A stretch of DNA of 64,000 bases from Bacteroidota bacterium (GCA_023387985.1 JAEWHC010000009.1:1240001-1304000); one strand, 5' to 3'; positions 44,546-54,371 are shown, counted from the stretch's first letter. The notes: a model not told the origin generated them from the sequence alone. Made by a program: numbers and translations.

Positions 44546-45667
44546 TCAATGTGCGTTGATCCATTTTACGGTATCGTCCAGGTTCATTTCGCTCCATTTT
44601 CCTTTAACCAGGGCACCTTCCATGGCAACGGCACCCACTTTTGTACGGATGAATGTTTTTAGTACTGTCCCGTCTATGGTCAATACTTCCGCTGCTGTAC
44701 CAGACTTGGTTCCTAACCATTGCCTTACGGCCGCAGGTTGATTGGTCATAATGTAAACATTCATATTTTTTGCCAAAGCGGCCTCATAAATTTTTTGAAA
44801 TTTTTCCGTCCAACTTCCCGGTCTGCCGTCAAAATCTTTGGCTGCAAATAAAATATATTTGCTTTCAGAAGCCATCAGTGCCTCGGTGGTATCCGTGCCG
44901 GAAGTGGTGGTGAAAGTAAGGTCGGCAATGGGCGGAGTGGCATTACCCTTCCGGATCAGTTTTTCTTCCCTCTTTACAAATTCGTAATTATCCTCATCAA
45001 AATCATCCGGGAATCCGCTTGCATCAAAGCTCACGTTTTTACCATCTTTTTTGTAGGTGAATATTATGGTCGTGGAATCGGGCACAGATCCCGGAGGCGC
45101 TTGCATTTGCTGTTGCAGGTTATTGCCCGTTTTGTATGGCAGGCAATCCACAAAGGGAAGATTGTATAGCACATGAAATTCAGCCAATAAAACCATCGCC
45201 ACCGTACCCAGCATCAAGGCTAGGTGGATCTTTACCGGAAACCAAGGTTTTATAAGATGATATTTCCAAACCAGCAAAAGGATCAGTACCAGCAGGAAAA
45301 TGTCTTTCAGAAATGATTGCATCGCCGTCAGTGGAATGCAATCTCCAAAACACCCACAGGTTTTAATTTTTCCTGAGATTACCGCATAGCCTGTCAGAAA
45401 AGTGAAAAAGACGATGAGCAGGAGCAAAAGCCGGGTAGTGAATTTCGGTTTCCAGCCTGTAATCAGGGCAACACCGGCAGCTATTTCCAGGGCATTGAGG
45501 GTTAAGCTCAGGAAAAGACTGAGTTGAGAAGCCCAGTTCCACCCCCAGACCGCGAAATATTCATCCATTTTGTAGGCCAGGCCGGAAGGATCATTTACCT
45601 TAATCAGCCCGGATACGATAAAAAGAATCCCAACGATTACACGGGATATATCTACCATCATTTTCAT
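44546..45667 (-). CDS. DoxX/MauE-like membrane protein with thioredoxin-like C-terminal half (BT_3928 type)
   Basis: A 373-aa protein. Residues 1-175 hold four to five transmembrane helices with the GLIKVNDPSGLAYKMDEYF motif and a CGCFGDC cysteine cluster near residues 108-114. Residues about 200-373 form a soluble, probably periplasmic domain with NVYIMTNQPAAVRQWLG and a YILFAAKDF strand, resembling a thioredoxin fold without a CxxC. The architecture is that of BT_3928-family proteins and suggests a role in envelope redox or quinone chemistry. Overlaps the end of the DUF1599 gene by 4 bp. Confidence 0.8.
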   Translation of the reverse strand: MKMMVDISRVIVGILFIVSGLIKVNDPSGLAYKMDEYFAVWGWNWASQLSLFLSLTLNALEIAAGVALITGWKPKFTTRLLLLLIVFFTFLTGYAVISGKIKTCGCFGDCIPLTAMQSFLKDIFLLVLILLLVWKYHLIKPWFPVKIHLALMLGTVAMVLLAEFHVLYNLPFVDCLPYKTGNNLQQQMQAPPGSVPDSTTIIFTYKKDGKNVSFDASGFPDDFDEDNYEFVKREEKLIRKGNATPPIADLTFTTTSGTDTTEALMASESKYILFAAKDFDGRPGSWTEKFQKIYEAALAKNMNVYIMTNQPAAVRQWLGTKSGTAAEVLTIDGTVLKTFIRTKVGAVAMEGALVKGKWSEMNLDDTVKWINAH

Positions 45668-46224
45668 AGCGTTGAGTTTTGGATGGATTCTTCAGTGGTC
45701 AGGATCAGTGCGAAGGCCGCGTAATTGAGAATGTCCATATAATTGGCTTCGAGACCTTCGCTTACGATCGTTTTGCCCTGGTTTCGGATGATCTGTTTCA
45801 TCCTGTGGACTTTCATCAGGATAAGATCTGCAAAACTTTCCATACTCATATCACGCCACGCCTCGCCGTAGTCATTGTTTTTGCGCGTCATCAGGTCTTT
45901 TGCCACCGAGGTTTTTTCATCATAGAGCCTGTTGCATTCATCTGCAGGCAATTCTTCTATTTCTTCATCATCAATCTGCAGTTGAATCAGCCCGATAATG
46001 CTGTAGTTGATAATGCCCAGCCATTCCGATGGGATATCGTCTTCCACCATTTGATGGCCGCCATCCTGCAATTCCCGTATGCGACGGGCCTTAATATAGA
46101 TTTGGTCTGCTACAGAAACAGGCCGCAAAACCCGCCATGATGTGCCATAATCCTGTGCTTTTTTCAGAAAAATGCTTTTGGATTCCTGGATTACCCGGTC
46201 ATATTGCTGAGATGTCTTACTCAT
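45664..46224 (-). CDS. DUF1599 protein with tandem duplicated domain (nucleotide-modification-associated)
   Basis: A 186-aa all-helical protein made of two similar halves. Residues 25-31 (DYGTSWR), A39-D40, K45, R48 and N73-Y74 match residues 118-124 (DYGEAWR), A132-D133, K138, R141 and N167-Y168 with a constant offset of 93-94. The family (PF07659) has been linked to nucleotide modification and resembles all-alpha NTP pyrophosphatases; that is known only by association. The frame is open 18 codons upstream; ATG at 46224 is chosen, with a TATTTTTG promoter box 24 nt away. Confidence 0.82.
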   Translation of the reverse strand: MSKTSQQYDRVIQESKSIFLKKAQDYGTSWRVLRPVSVADQIYIKARRIRELQDGGHQMVEDDIPSEWLGIINYSIIGLIQLQIDDEEIEELPADECNRLYDEKTSVAKDLMTRKNNDYGEAWRDMSMESFADLILMKVHRMKQIIRNQGKTIVSEGLEANYMDILNYAAFALILTTEESIQNSTL

Positions 46225-46232
46225 GGAGGCAT

Positions 46233-46240
46233 TAATTTTG
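46233..46240 (+). promoter_or_regulatory. Bacteroidota -7 promoter element (TAATTTTG) for folP
   Basis: Exact TAnnTTTG match 26 nt before the folP ATG; overlaps the divergent promoter on the minus strand. Confidence 0.5.
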
Positions 46241-46248
46241 CGGTGCCT

Positions 46249-46256
46249 CAAAAATA
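46249..46256 (-). promoter_or_regulatory. Bacteroidota -7 promoter element (TATTTTTG) for the DUF1599 operon
   Basis: Exact TAnnTTTG match 24 nt before the DUF1599 start, only 8 bp from the folP -7 box on the opposite strand, so the two promoters overlap. Confidence 0.5.
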
Positions 46257-46266
46257 GGATATCCGG

Positions 46267-47109
46267 ATGAACTCTCATTTTTCATTGAACTGCCAGGGCC
46301 GCCTTCATTATTTTAGGCGGCCGGTGGTTATGGGCATCGTTAATCTCACCCCCGACAGCTTCTATCCGGACAGTCGTAAGATGAATACGGACGCCGCTTT
46401 GCAAACCGTGGCGGAAATGAAAGAGGCGGGCGCAGAAATGATCGATATTGGTGCTCAAAGTTCCCGCCCGGGTGCAGAATGGCTGGGAGCTGAAGAGGAA
46501 TGGGAGAGGATGAAATATATATTGCCGAAACTGGTGGAGGTTTTTCCCGAACTGCTTTTCAGCGTTGATACTTTTCATTCTCAGGTAGCCAAACTGGCCC
46601 TTGAAAATGGAGCACACATCATCAATGACATCAGTGGAGGACAGTTCGATGATACAATGCTGACAGTAGTTGGAGAATTTGCTGCCCCCTATATATGTAT
46701 GCATACAAAAGGAAAGCCGGCGGAAATGGCGAAAATGAACCAATACTGCAATATACTAGTTGATATCATGAATTTTTTTACGGAAAGGATCAAATCATGC
46801 CACAAGGCGGGTATTAACGATGTGATTCTGGATCCGGGATTTGGTTTTGCTAAAAACGTAGAGCAGAATTTTGAATTGCTGCATAAAATGGAGGCATTCC
46901 GGATTTTTGATTGTCCTCTTCTGTTTGGAATCAGCCGCAAGAGCCTGATCTACCGTACTGTGGGTGGCGATGCCTCCCGGGCACTTAATGGAACCACGGT
47001 ACTCAATACAGTAGGATTGCAAAAAGGAGCCGCTATTTTACGGGTGCATGATGTAAAGGAGGCTGTGGAAGCCATTTCTTTATTGGAGGAAATTGAAAAA
47101 TATTCGTAG
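46267..47109 (+). CDS. folP: Dihydropteroate synthase
   Basis: A 280-aa TIM-barrel enzyme that joins pterin pyrophosphate to para-aminobenzoate in folate synthesis, the target of sulfonamides. MGIVNLTPDSFYPDSRK (22-38) is the pyrophosphate-binding loop; DIGAQSSRPGA, HIINDISGG, ILDPGFGFAKN and GISRKSLI are the remaining family blocks in order. It is full length and single-gene, divergent from the DUF1599 gene with which it shares a 42-bp control region. Confidence 0.96.
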   Translation: MNSHFSLNCQGRLHYFRRPVVMGIVNLTPDSFYPDSRKMNTDAALQTVAEMKEAGAEMIDIGAQSSRPGAEWLGAEEEWERMKYILPKLVEVFPELLFSVDTFHSQVAKLALENGAHIINDISGGQFDDTMLTVVGEFAAPYICMHTKGKPAEMAKMNQYCNILVDIMNFFTERIKSCHKAGINDVILDPGFGFAKNVEQNFELLHKMEAFRIFDCPLLFGISRKSLIYRTVGGDASRALNGTTVLNTVGLQKGAAILRVHDVKEAVEAISLLEEIEKYS

Positions 47110-47110
47110 A

Positions 47111-47650
47111 TTATTTTTCATAAGCCATGGCAAGCAGTTTCTGCATGGTATTCCAGTTCCGGGTTGTTGCCGGCATGTTTAATTTTTTTTCTATTGCTGC
47201 ATTGGTAAGCCTGGTCGTTCCGGCTCCGTTGGCATAATAAAGGTAAATGCATTGTCCATGGGCGATGGCCTCTTCACCCGCTGCCATCCTGGAGTTCAGG
47301 AGTTTCATATTTTCCGGATCAGGTTTTTCATGAAATAGGCAACAATAGACCCTTTTTTGATCATAGCGTGAAAGATCGAAAGGCTGGTTTTGAATGAAAT
47401 CTTTCCATTGCCTTCTGTCAAATGCAAAGCATTGAATGGAATTTCCGAATTTTTCCTGGATCAGTTCATGTACGGTTTTTTCAAGTGCTCTGTCGGCAAG
47501 GGTGGATTTTAAAATTAGGTTTCCACTTTGAATATATGTTTTCGGATCCTCAATCCCGGCTTCTTTTAATACTGATTTCAGCAAATCCATCCTGATCAGA
47601 TTCTTCCCGCTTACATTTACACCCCTTAGTAAAATGATCCGGTAATCCAT
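47111..47650 (-). CDS. DUF1697 family protein
   Basis: A 179-aa cytoplasmic protein that opens LLRGVNVSGKNLIRMDLLK, the DUF1697 signature, with GIEDPKTYIQSGNLIL following and a closing ARNWNT-like TTRNWNTMQKLLAMA block. The function of the family is unknown; the end blocks suggest nucleic-acid or nucleotide binding only weakly. It converges with folP, the stop codons being one base apart. Confidence 0.87.
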   Translation of the reverse strand: MDYRIILLRGVNVSGKNLIRMDLLKSVLKEAGIEDPKTYIQSGNLILKSTLADRALEKTVHELIQEKFGNSIQCFAFDRRQWKDFIQNQPFDLSRYDQKRVYCCLFHEKPDPENMKLLNSRMAAGEEAIAHGQCIYLYYANGAGTTRLTNAAIEKKLNMPATTRNWNTMQKLLAMAYEK

Positions 47651-47718
47651 AAGAAAAAACTAAAATATACGTTTTGAAATAATATGACCATAATTTTATT
47701 GCGCTGAAAATACGAGAT

Positions 47719-49632
47719 ATGCTGCTATTTCAAATTAAACTACTGAAAATTCCAGTTTGTTTTTTGCTGCTGGCCACTTTACTTTTTAATACCGGAAATA
47801 TCCAGGCCCAGAATTCTTTATTGGTAAATTTCGGCAGCGGAACCTGTAGCAACAGCCTCGCTCCCGCTTATCATATTCTTAAAGATCCGCTTTCTGAAAG
47901 CGCGGTTAACCTCGCTGGCTGCGATTTTAAAGCGCAGGTTCCGGATTTTTACAATGTATTTATTGCCTACAATCCAAGCGATAACAATATTTATATTGCG
48001 GATAATCGCACCGGGGATCAAACGAAGATCTGGCGCCTCGATATAGGGCTGCCCGGCCGCATCTCCTGCCCGGTCTCCACAACCATCACTCCAGATATTG
48101 CCACCAGTTATGTAAGCAATAATTTTGAGTTTGACAACAATGGCGATCTGTGGTCATTTTCGGCATACGACCGTACAACCGGAACTGCAAGAATGGACAA
48201 ATTTGACCTTACCAACCTCGAAGTTGTTCAATCGAAAGTGCTGCGCTTTCCGGAAGGAAATTTTCCAACAGCCATTACATCCGGTGACTTGTGTATTTTG
48301 CCCAATGGCAGGCTTTTTGCCACTTTGGGCTCTTTTCCCAGCCGGCTCTATGAGATCACCAATTACGCTGAACCTGACGGCGAAGCCACGGCGCAGTTTC
48401 TCACCCTTATGCCACAGAGTTGTTATGGTATAGCCTATGTAAATGGTAAGCTGGAGGTAACGGGAACCAATTTAAGCAATGTTTGTTATTATTTTCTTTA
48501 CGATATATCCACAGGAGAATTGGGTGGTATGCAATTGTTCCAAAATGGCCTGGCGCCAATCGACAACACAAGCATAACCCCGGCAATTGGCGCTACCAAG
48601 CAATTGCTTAGTGTTACAAAAATTGAGGAAAACAGTTTTTTTCTGAGTTACGACATTTACCTGGCCAATATGGGCAATACCATTTTGAACAATATTCAAC
48701 TGGAAGAGGACCTGGGAAAAGTATTTGGGAAAACCAATGTAAGCGAGGTGGTGGTAAGTTTTGCTCCAGGAGGTAACCCTGCTGGGTTGAAGCTTAATCC
48801 GGGTTTTGACGGCATCAATGACCTGCACTTGTTTGAAGGAGGACAACAGGTTAAAAATCAGCGGAATTTAAATGTGGATTATAATGTGCGTTTGATCGTA
48901 AGTTTTCGGGTAAGCGGGCTACAACCACATAAAACTTATTTGAACAGTGCGATTGTTTCAGCCATTATCAATAATGATGTGGAATCAATTTTGGTACTCG
49001 ATAGTTCTAATAACGGGAATCCGCTGGCTATTGACCCAAACCGCAATGGGCTCGCCAATGAAGCCGGCGAGAATAACCCCACACCATTTGCTTATGGTAC
49101 ATTGCCTGTAACTTTTCTGGGCATTTCTGCCCGGGAATCTAATGGGGCCAATCTGATTTCCTGGTCGGTGGCCACCCCTGTATCGAATGCGGATTATTTT
49201 GAGGTTGAAAAAATGAAGGACGGAGGAAAATGGGAAATCATTCAACGCTTGCCCATCACCAATAACCTGCAGCAACAATATGTGCACCGTGATATGATGA
49301 CTTCCCCCGGACAAACCTGCTATCGAATTAAGCAATTAGACAAAGATGGAACGGTTGTTTATAGCCAGGTAGCCTGTTTAAGTAAGCATGTACAGACCGG
49401 TTGGACATTGAGCCCGAATCCGTCGCATGGTGATTTCTATTTGACCGGTCAGCCATTGCCGGGAAATGCAGATCGGTATGAACTCTATGATTATGCGGGC
49501 AGAAAGGTCAGAGAAGGCAAACTTGAAGCAGGCAGAAATACCATTACAGCCCGGGACATGCCTGCCGGCAGTTACCATCTTGTGGTACATTCCGCAGGCA
49601 AAGTGACTACTTTCCGGCTATCGAAAATTTAG
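47719..49632 (+). CDS. Secreted protein with type IX secretion (T9SS type A) sorting domain
   Basis: A 637-aa protein. It has a signal peptide (about 1-31, ending IQAQ), a propeller-like region with Asp/Asn-rich turns (DNNGDLW, PNGRLFATLG) to about residue 300, and a region like bacterial DUF11/adhesion repeats (about 305-445). A fibronectin-type-III-like block follows (about 465-555). The C-terminal 75 residues begin LSPNPSHGDFYL and end TTFRLSKI, the T9SS type A sorting domain. It is therefore exported by the Por/T9SS machinery to the cell surface or medium; its target is unknown. Confidence 0.85.
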   Translation: MLLFQIKLLKIPVCFLLLATLLFNTGNIQAQNSLLVNFGSGTCSNSLAPAYHILKDPLSESAVNLAGCDFKAQVPDFYNVFIAYNPSDNNIYIADNRTGDQTKIWRLDIGLPGRISCPVSTTITPDIATSYVSNNFEFDNNGDLWSFSAYDRTTGTARMDKFDLTNLEVVQSKVLRFPEGNFPTAITSGDLCILPNGRLFATLGSFPSRLYEITNYAEPDGEATAQFLTLMPQSCYGIAYVNGKLEVTGTNLSNVCYYFLYDISTGELGGMQLFQNGLAPIDNTSITPAIGATKQLLSVTKIEENSFFLSYDIYLANMGNTILNNIQLEEDLGKVFGKTNVSEVVVSFAPGGNPAGLKLNPGFDGINDLHLFEGGQQVKNQRNLNVDYNVRLIVSFRVSGLQPHKTYLNSAIVSAIINNDVESILVLDSSNNGNPLAIDPNRNGLANEAGENNPTPFAYGTLPVTFLGISARESNGANLISWSVATPVSNADYFEVEKMKDGGKWEIIQRLPITNNLQQQYVHRDMMTSPGQTCYRIKQLDKDGTVVYSQVACLSKHVQTGWTLSPNPSHGDFYLTGQPLPGNADRYELYDYAGRKVREGKLEAGRNTITARDMPAGSYHLVVHSAGKVTTFRLSKI

Positions 49633-49654
49633 CGATAAATACATCAGCAATTTC

Positions 49655-52600
49655 CTATAACATATCATGTTCTATGCGGGCATGGTAATGCGGGTTTTTC
49701 ATTAAGTAAGCGCTGATCTCCCCGTTGATGGTGTAAGATTTTGATGTCCCCAGGTCAAGTGAATATTTCCTGGCCTGATCCACAAATACAAAATTAATCT
49801 TAGATGGTCCTGAATTTCCTTTAAGGGTGGTTGCCCACATGTTTACAAAATCCTGGGTAAGATGATGGGGGTATATTTGTAAATGCATCCTTGTGATGTG
49901 TTGGGATCGCATGTTTTCCATCAGATCCATTTTGAGAATGGTAAATTCCCAGCCTACCGGAACAAGTTCTCCATTTTCGTTATGTCGCATCCGTTCCTTA
50001 AAATAACCTGAAACCGCTACAGCAAATCCTTCCTGCAATAAATGCACATATTTGGCATAATCCTGAGACCAGAATGGTATTTCAGTTTTTCCACTGTAAT
50101 CTTCTATTTCCAGGATGGCAAATTTCTTTCCTGTATTTGTTTCCCGTTTACGGGCCGATGTGATTAATCCTGTTAATAAAAAACTCCGGCCTTTATGTTC
50201 TTTAAAATCGATGTATTCTTTAAATTCATTGAATTCCGCAATGGGTGTAAAATCAAAATGCTTCATTTCAAATAAATAATTATCCAGGGGATGGCCGCTT
50301 AAATACACACCGGTTATTTCCTTTTCATGTCCCAGTTTTACATTCAGGCTCCAGGGTTCGCAATAAGGGAGCTCCGGGGGGGGCTTCAGCAAATCATCAT
50401 CCGCGAAAGCAAATAGCGTATTGGCCATACCGTTGCTGCTTTGCTGAATATCTTTTCCATATTTCATGATCATGTCCAACCCGTTCATCTGGGTTTTCTT
50501 CGAACTGGCGAAATATTGAGCCCGGTGATATTTTCCCATGTCATCAAATGCGCCTGAATAAACCAGGCCTTCCATAGTTTTGCGATTAACAGCGCGGTGG
50601 TCAATGCGCTTCACAAAATCGAAAATATCTTCATAAGGGCCATTTTTTTCCCGCTCTTCCACAATGCTTTCGATCGCGGCCTGTCCAACACCTTTTAAAC
50701 CACTCAGCCCAAACCGGATCTCTCCTTTTTTATTTACCGCGAAGCCTTCTACTGATTCATTTATGCCGGGTCCAAGTGTGGGAATATTCATACGCTTGCA
50801 CTCTTCAAGAAAGAAGGTTATCTTCTCAATGTTGCTCTGGTGATTTAATACCGCAGCCATGTATTCAACTGGATAATTGGCCTTCAGGTAACCCGTTTGA
50901 TAGGCGACAATCGCATAACAGGTGCTGTGAGATTTGTTGAAGGCGTAATTTCCAAAGTATTCCCAGTCACTCCAGATTTTGTCGAGTACTTCTGCTGCAA
51001 AACCTTTTTTAAGCGCTCTTTCCATGAACATGCTTTTCAACTTGTCCAGCACATCCCGTTTCTTTTTGCCCATTGCCTTCCGCAGATCATCCGCTTCCGC
51101 TCCGGTAAAGTCACCCAGCTTTTGGGAGAGTCTCATCACCTGTTCCTGGTACACGGTGATCCCATAGGTTTCTTCCAGAAATTCCGCCATCTCAGGCAGG
51201 TCATAAGTAATTTCTTGTATGCCCTTTTTTCTCTTGATATAATCCGGAATGTACTGCATTGGTCCGGGGCGAAACAAGGCATTCATAGCAATTAAATCAG
51301 ATAATTGGTCTGGAGCCAAATCGCGGAGGTATTTCTGCATTCCTGCGCTTTCAAATTGAAATGTCCCGTTCGTGGCACCTTGTTGAAACAATTCAAAAGT
51401 CTTTTCATCGTCCAGGGGTATTTCATCCAAATTGATTTCAACACCTTTTCCTTCTTTGATCAGCCTCAGGGCGGTTTTCATAATGGACAAGGTTTTCAAG
51501 CCCAGGAAATCCATCTTTATTACTCCTGCATTTTCAATATTTTCTCCGTCAATCTGGGTGATCCAGAATGGAGAATCTTTTGAAGTGGCAATGGGCATCA
51601 ATTCAGTCAGGTTTTGCGGAGCAATGATGATTCCGGCGGCATGCACGCCGGTGCTTCGTACTGACCCTTCAAGCTTCAAAGCTTCTGTCAACACCTGGCT
51701 TTGCAACGTGTTTTTATCTGCAAAAACGTCCCGCAATTTTTTGATACCCGCCAGTTCGTCAGGATTGTATTGTTCTTTGTCTTCGAGGCCGGGTACGCCA
51801 TCGTTACCGGTTTTAAATGGAGCGGTGAGAACGCGATAAAGTTTTGTGCCGGGCTTTTCGGGTACCATTTTGGCCAATGCATTGCTCTCAGGAAGTGGAA
51901 GATCCATTGCACGGGCAACATCTTTGATGCTCATTTTCGCTGCCATAGTTCCATATGTTACTATTTGGGCTACCTGTTCTTTTCCATATTTTTTGACCAC
52001 ATAATCGATTACATCCTGTCTTCCGGCATCATCAAAATCGGTGTCAATATCGGGCATGCTTTTCCTGCTCGGATTCAGGAACCGTTCAAAAAGCAAATCG
52101 TATTTGATCGGGTCAATATTGGTAATGCCAATGCAATAAGCAACGGCACTGCCCGCAGCGGATCCCCGTCCTGGCCCGATGAATACACCCATATCTCGGC
52201 CTTCCCGAATGAAATCGCTTACAATTAAAAAATACCCGGCAAAACCCATTTCCCGGATTACTTTAAGTTCAAATTCCAGGCGATCTGCCACTTCAGCGGT
52301 GATTTCTGCATACCTTTTCCTTGCGCCTTCAAAAGTGAGGTGTTTTAGGTATTCCCATTGGTTTTGCCGTGTATCGGTATGCTTCTGAAATGCCCCCGGA
52401 ACCGGAAAAGCAGGGAGGAGGATATCCTTCATCAGGTTGAGCGGCTTTACCCTGTCCGTTATGATATTGGTATTGTCAATCGCTTCCGGAATGTCTTTAA
52501 ACAATGCTTCCATTTCAAAAACACTTTTGAAATAAAACTGGTCGTTGGGAAATTTGAAACGACGGTCTTTAACGTATGCATCATCATTCACAAAATCATC

Positions 52601-53356
52601 AAAACCTGGTGTTGATTGTTTTTCATTGGTATTAATGCATAGGAGTATATCATGGGCATTATAATCAGTCAGGTCGGTGTAGTGGCTATCATTTGTGGCA
52701 ATTACGGGGACGTTGTATTTTTTCGACCATTTCAAAAGTGTTGTGTTCACCTGGTTTTCTTCTTTCATGCCATGACGCTGCAGTTCGATGAAATAATCAT
52801 CGCCAAACAGGTTATACCACCATTTAAATTCAGCTTCTGCCGTTTCTTCGGCCTTGTTCAAAATGGCCTGGGGAACATAGCCTCCTATACAGCAGGTTGT
52901 AGCAATTAAACCTTCATGGTATTGTTCAATAAGGTTTTTGTCAATACGGGGGTATTTCCCGTAAGAACCTTCAATATATCCCAGTGAACAGAGTTTGGTC
53001 AGATTCCGGTATCCTGTTTCATCCTTTGCAAGCAGCACCTGGTGAAAACGTTCGTCTCTATCGGCTTTGGTAAAGCTTTGACGAAAACGATTCTCCACAA
53101 CATAGAATTCGCAGCCCACCACCGGCTTAACTTCTGGCTCAAGTATTTCCTTGCCTTCAGCAGTTTTGCCAATGACTTTGGTCCGTTTCCAGGCTTCATT
53201 TACAAAAGAAAAAACGCCAAACATGTTGCCATGGTCTGTGATGGCAAGGGCCGGCATTTTTTCCTGGGCAGCTTTTCTGTAAAGGGAAGAGATCGAAGCT
53301 GCGCCATCGAGAAGGGAATATTGGGTATGAACATGTAAATGACTGAATTGGGGCAT
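49655..53356 (-). CDS. dnaE: DNA polymerase III subunit alpha
   Basis: A 1233-aa replicative polymerase. The PHP domain opens HLHVHTQYSLLDG (residues 6-18). The polymerase active site is PDIDTDFDD with D438 and D440. The fingers, DNA-binding helix-hairpin-helix and an OB-fold (about 1010-1100) follow, with a C-terminal tau-binding region. It is slightly longer than E. coli DnaE (1160 aa), mostly within the PHP/palm region. Monocistronic, divergent from the NlpC/P60 gene. Confidence 0.97.
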   Translation of the reverse strand: MPQFSHLHVHTQYSLLDGAASISSLYRKAAQEKMPALAITDHGNMFGVFSFVNEAWKRTKVIGKTAEGKEILEPEVKPVVGCEFYVVENRFRQSFTKADRDERFHQVLLAKDETGYRNLTKLCSLGYIEGSYGKYPRIDKNLIEQYHEGLIATTCCIGGYVPQAILNKAEETAEAEFKWWYNLFGDDYFIELQRHGMKEENQVNTTLLKWSKKYNVPVIATNDSHYTDLTDYNAHDILLCINTNEKQSTPGFDDFVNDDAYVKDRRFKFPNDQFYFKSVFEMEALFKDIPEAIDNTNIITDRVKPLNLMKDILLPAFPVPGAFQKHTDTRQNQWEYLKHLTFEGARKRYAEITAEVADRLEFELKVIREMGFAGYFLIVSDFIREGRDMGVFIGPGRGSAAGSAVAYCIGITNIDPIKYDLLFERFLNPSRKSMPDIDTDFDDAGRQDVIDYVVKKYGKEQVAQIVTYGTMAAKMSIKDVARAMDLPLPESNALAKMVPEKPGTKLYRVLTAPFKTGNDGVPGLEDKEQYNPDELAGIKKLRDVFADKNTLQSQVLTEALKLEGSVRSTGVHAAGIIIAPQNLTELMPIATSKDSPFWITQIDGENIENAGVIKMDFLGLKTLSIMKTALRLIKEGKGVEINLDEIPLDDEKTFELFQQGATNGTFQFESAGMQKYLRDLAPDQLSDLIAMNALFRPGPMQYIPDYIKRKKGIQEITYDLPEMAEFLEETYGITVYQEQVMRLSQKLGDFTGAEADDLRKAMGKKKRDVLDKLKSMFMERALKKGFAAEVLDKIWSDWEYFGNYAFNKSHSTCYAIVAYQTGYLKANYPVEYMAAVLNHQSNIEKITFFLEECKRMNIPTLGPGINESVEGFAVNKKGEIRFGLSGLKGVGQAAIESIVEEREKNGPYEDIFDFVKRIDHRAVNRKTMEGLVYSGAFDDMGKYHRAQYFASSKKTQMNGLDMIMKYGKDIQQSSNGMANTLFAFADDDLLKPPPELPYCEPWSLNVKLGHEKEITGVYLSGHPLDNYLFEMKHFDFTPIAEFNEFKEYIDFKEHKGRSFLLTGLITSARKRETNTGKKFAILEIEDYSGKTEIPFWSQDYAKYVHLLQEGFAVAVSGYFKERMRHNENGELVPVGWEFTILKMDLMENMRSQHITRMHLQIYPHHLTQDFVNMWATTLKGNSGPSKINFVFVDQARKYSLDLGTSKSYTINGEISAYLMKNPHYHARIEHDML

Positions 53357-53582
53357 GGCCGTTTCGTTATCAGGTATTTGGTGAAAGCACCAAAATTGCT
53401 TAAAATTCCCCGATAATCACAGTCAGGATTATCCACAGCATTGTAAGCCTGGCCTGTTAAAGCCACTTAAATATTAATTGTTAAAATTTGTTAAAACTTG
53501 TAATTATTACTAAAATATGATCTGAGTTGGAGAAAATTTAATCGCAGGGGGATACATTCGCACCCAAACTCAAGTTAGTGTG
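53357..53582. other. A/T-rich divergent intergenic region between dnaE and the NlpC/P60 gene
   Basis: About 226 bp with no gene. It contains two copies of TTGTTAAAA ten bases apart (53478-53486 and 53488-53496), followed by a run of AT. A TACATTCG near-match to the -7 box lies at about 53552, for the plus-strand gene. A function in replication-gene control is only a guess. Confidence 0.4.
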
Positions 53583-54371
53583 ATGCAATTGAACAAAACG
53601 ATTCGACTACTTGCCCTATTCTTTGGATTAATGGCCCTCACACACTTTTCACTCTACTCGCAAACCCGGGCTAATAATCCTCGGCAAATAGTTGTGCCTA
53701 AAAATATTTCCATCTTAAGCGACTCCGTTTTGGAAAAGGATGTGTCTTTACCAAATTTTGACGCTCAAATGGAGGCCTCCTCCAAGGAGAAGCTTGCGCC
53801 GAAAGCCGGGAATGCGGTTTCTGCTGCGTCTCCTGAGACAAACAATAGCGGAATGAATTTAAAGGAAAGCATTAGCCAGGCTTTGGAAACATTTATGCCT
53901 CTTCAATTCAAATACGCTATAATGCTGAACGAATCGGTTGAAAAACTGACTAACGTTCTTTTGTATAAAAACATTGATAGCTGGTACGGTACCCGTTACC
54001 GTTATGGAGGTAAATCCTCAACCGGCATTGATTGTTCCGCGTTTATGCAGGTGTTGGCTCAATATAGTTTCGATTGGACTTTACCTCGTACTGCCCGTGA
54101 GCAGTATGCCAGTATGAAAAGCATAAATCGTGCCGAACTTAAAGAAGGGGATTTTGTTTTTTTCAATACCACCGGAGGCATTAGCCACGTGGGAATGTAT
54201 CTCCAGAATGACAAGTTCATTCATTCTTCTTCAAGCCAGGGCGTAGTGATCGGAGATTTGAAAAGTGCCTATTGGAGCAAACGTTTTATTGGTGCCCGCC
54301 GGGTTGCTGAAAACATTGCTACCCCAGCCAGCCAGGTGAAGCTCTCCAGTATAGTTGAGCGTTTGAAATAA
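53583..54371 (+). CDS. NlpC/P60 (C40) cell-wall hydrolase
   Basis: A 262-aa secreted protein with a signal peptide (about 1-24) and a spacer rich in Ser/Ala/Asn (about 60-95). A C-terminal NlpC/P60 domain follows, with the catalytic triad C151 (GIDCSAF), H202 (GISHVGM) and H214 (FIHSSSS). It would cleave D-Glu-diaminopimelate or related peptides in peptidoglycan. A GTG precedes the ATG by one codon; the ATG is used here. Confidence 0.9.
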   Translation: MQLNKTIRLLALFFGLMALTHFSLYSQTRANNPRQIVVPKNISILSDSVLEKDVSLPNFDAQMEASSKEKLAPKAGNAVSAASPETNNSGMNLKESISQALETFMPLQFKYAIMLNESVEKLTNVLLYKNIDSWYGTRYRYGGKSSTGIDCSAFMQVLAQYSFDWTLPRTAREQYASMKSINRAELKEGDFVFFNTTGGISHVGMYLQNDKFIHSSSSQGVVIGDLKSAYWSKRFIGARRVAENIATPASQVKLSSIVERLK

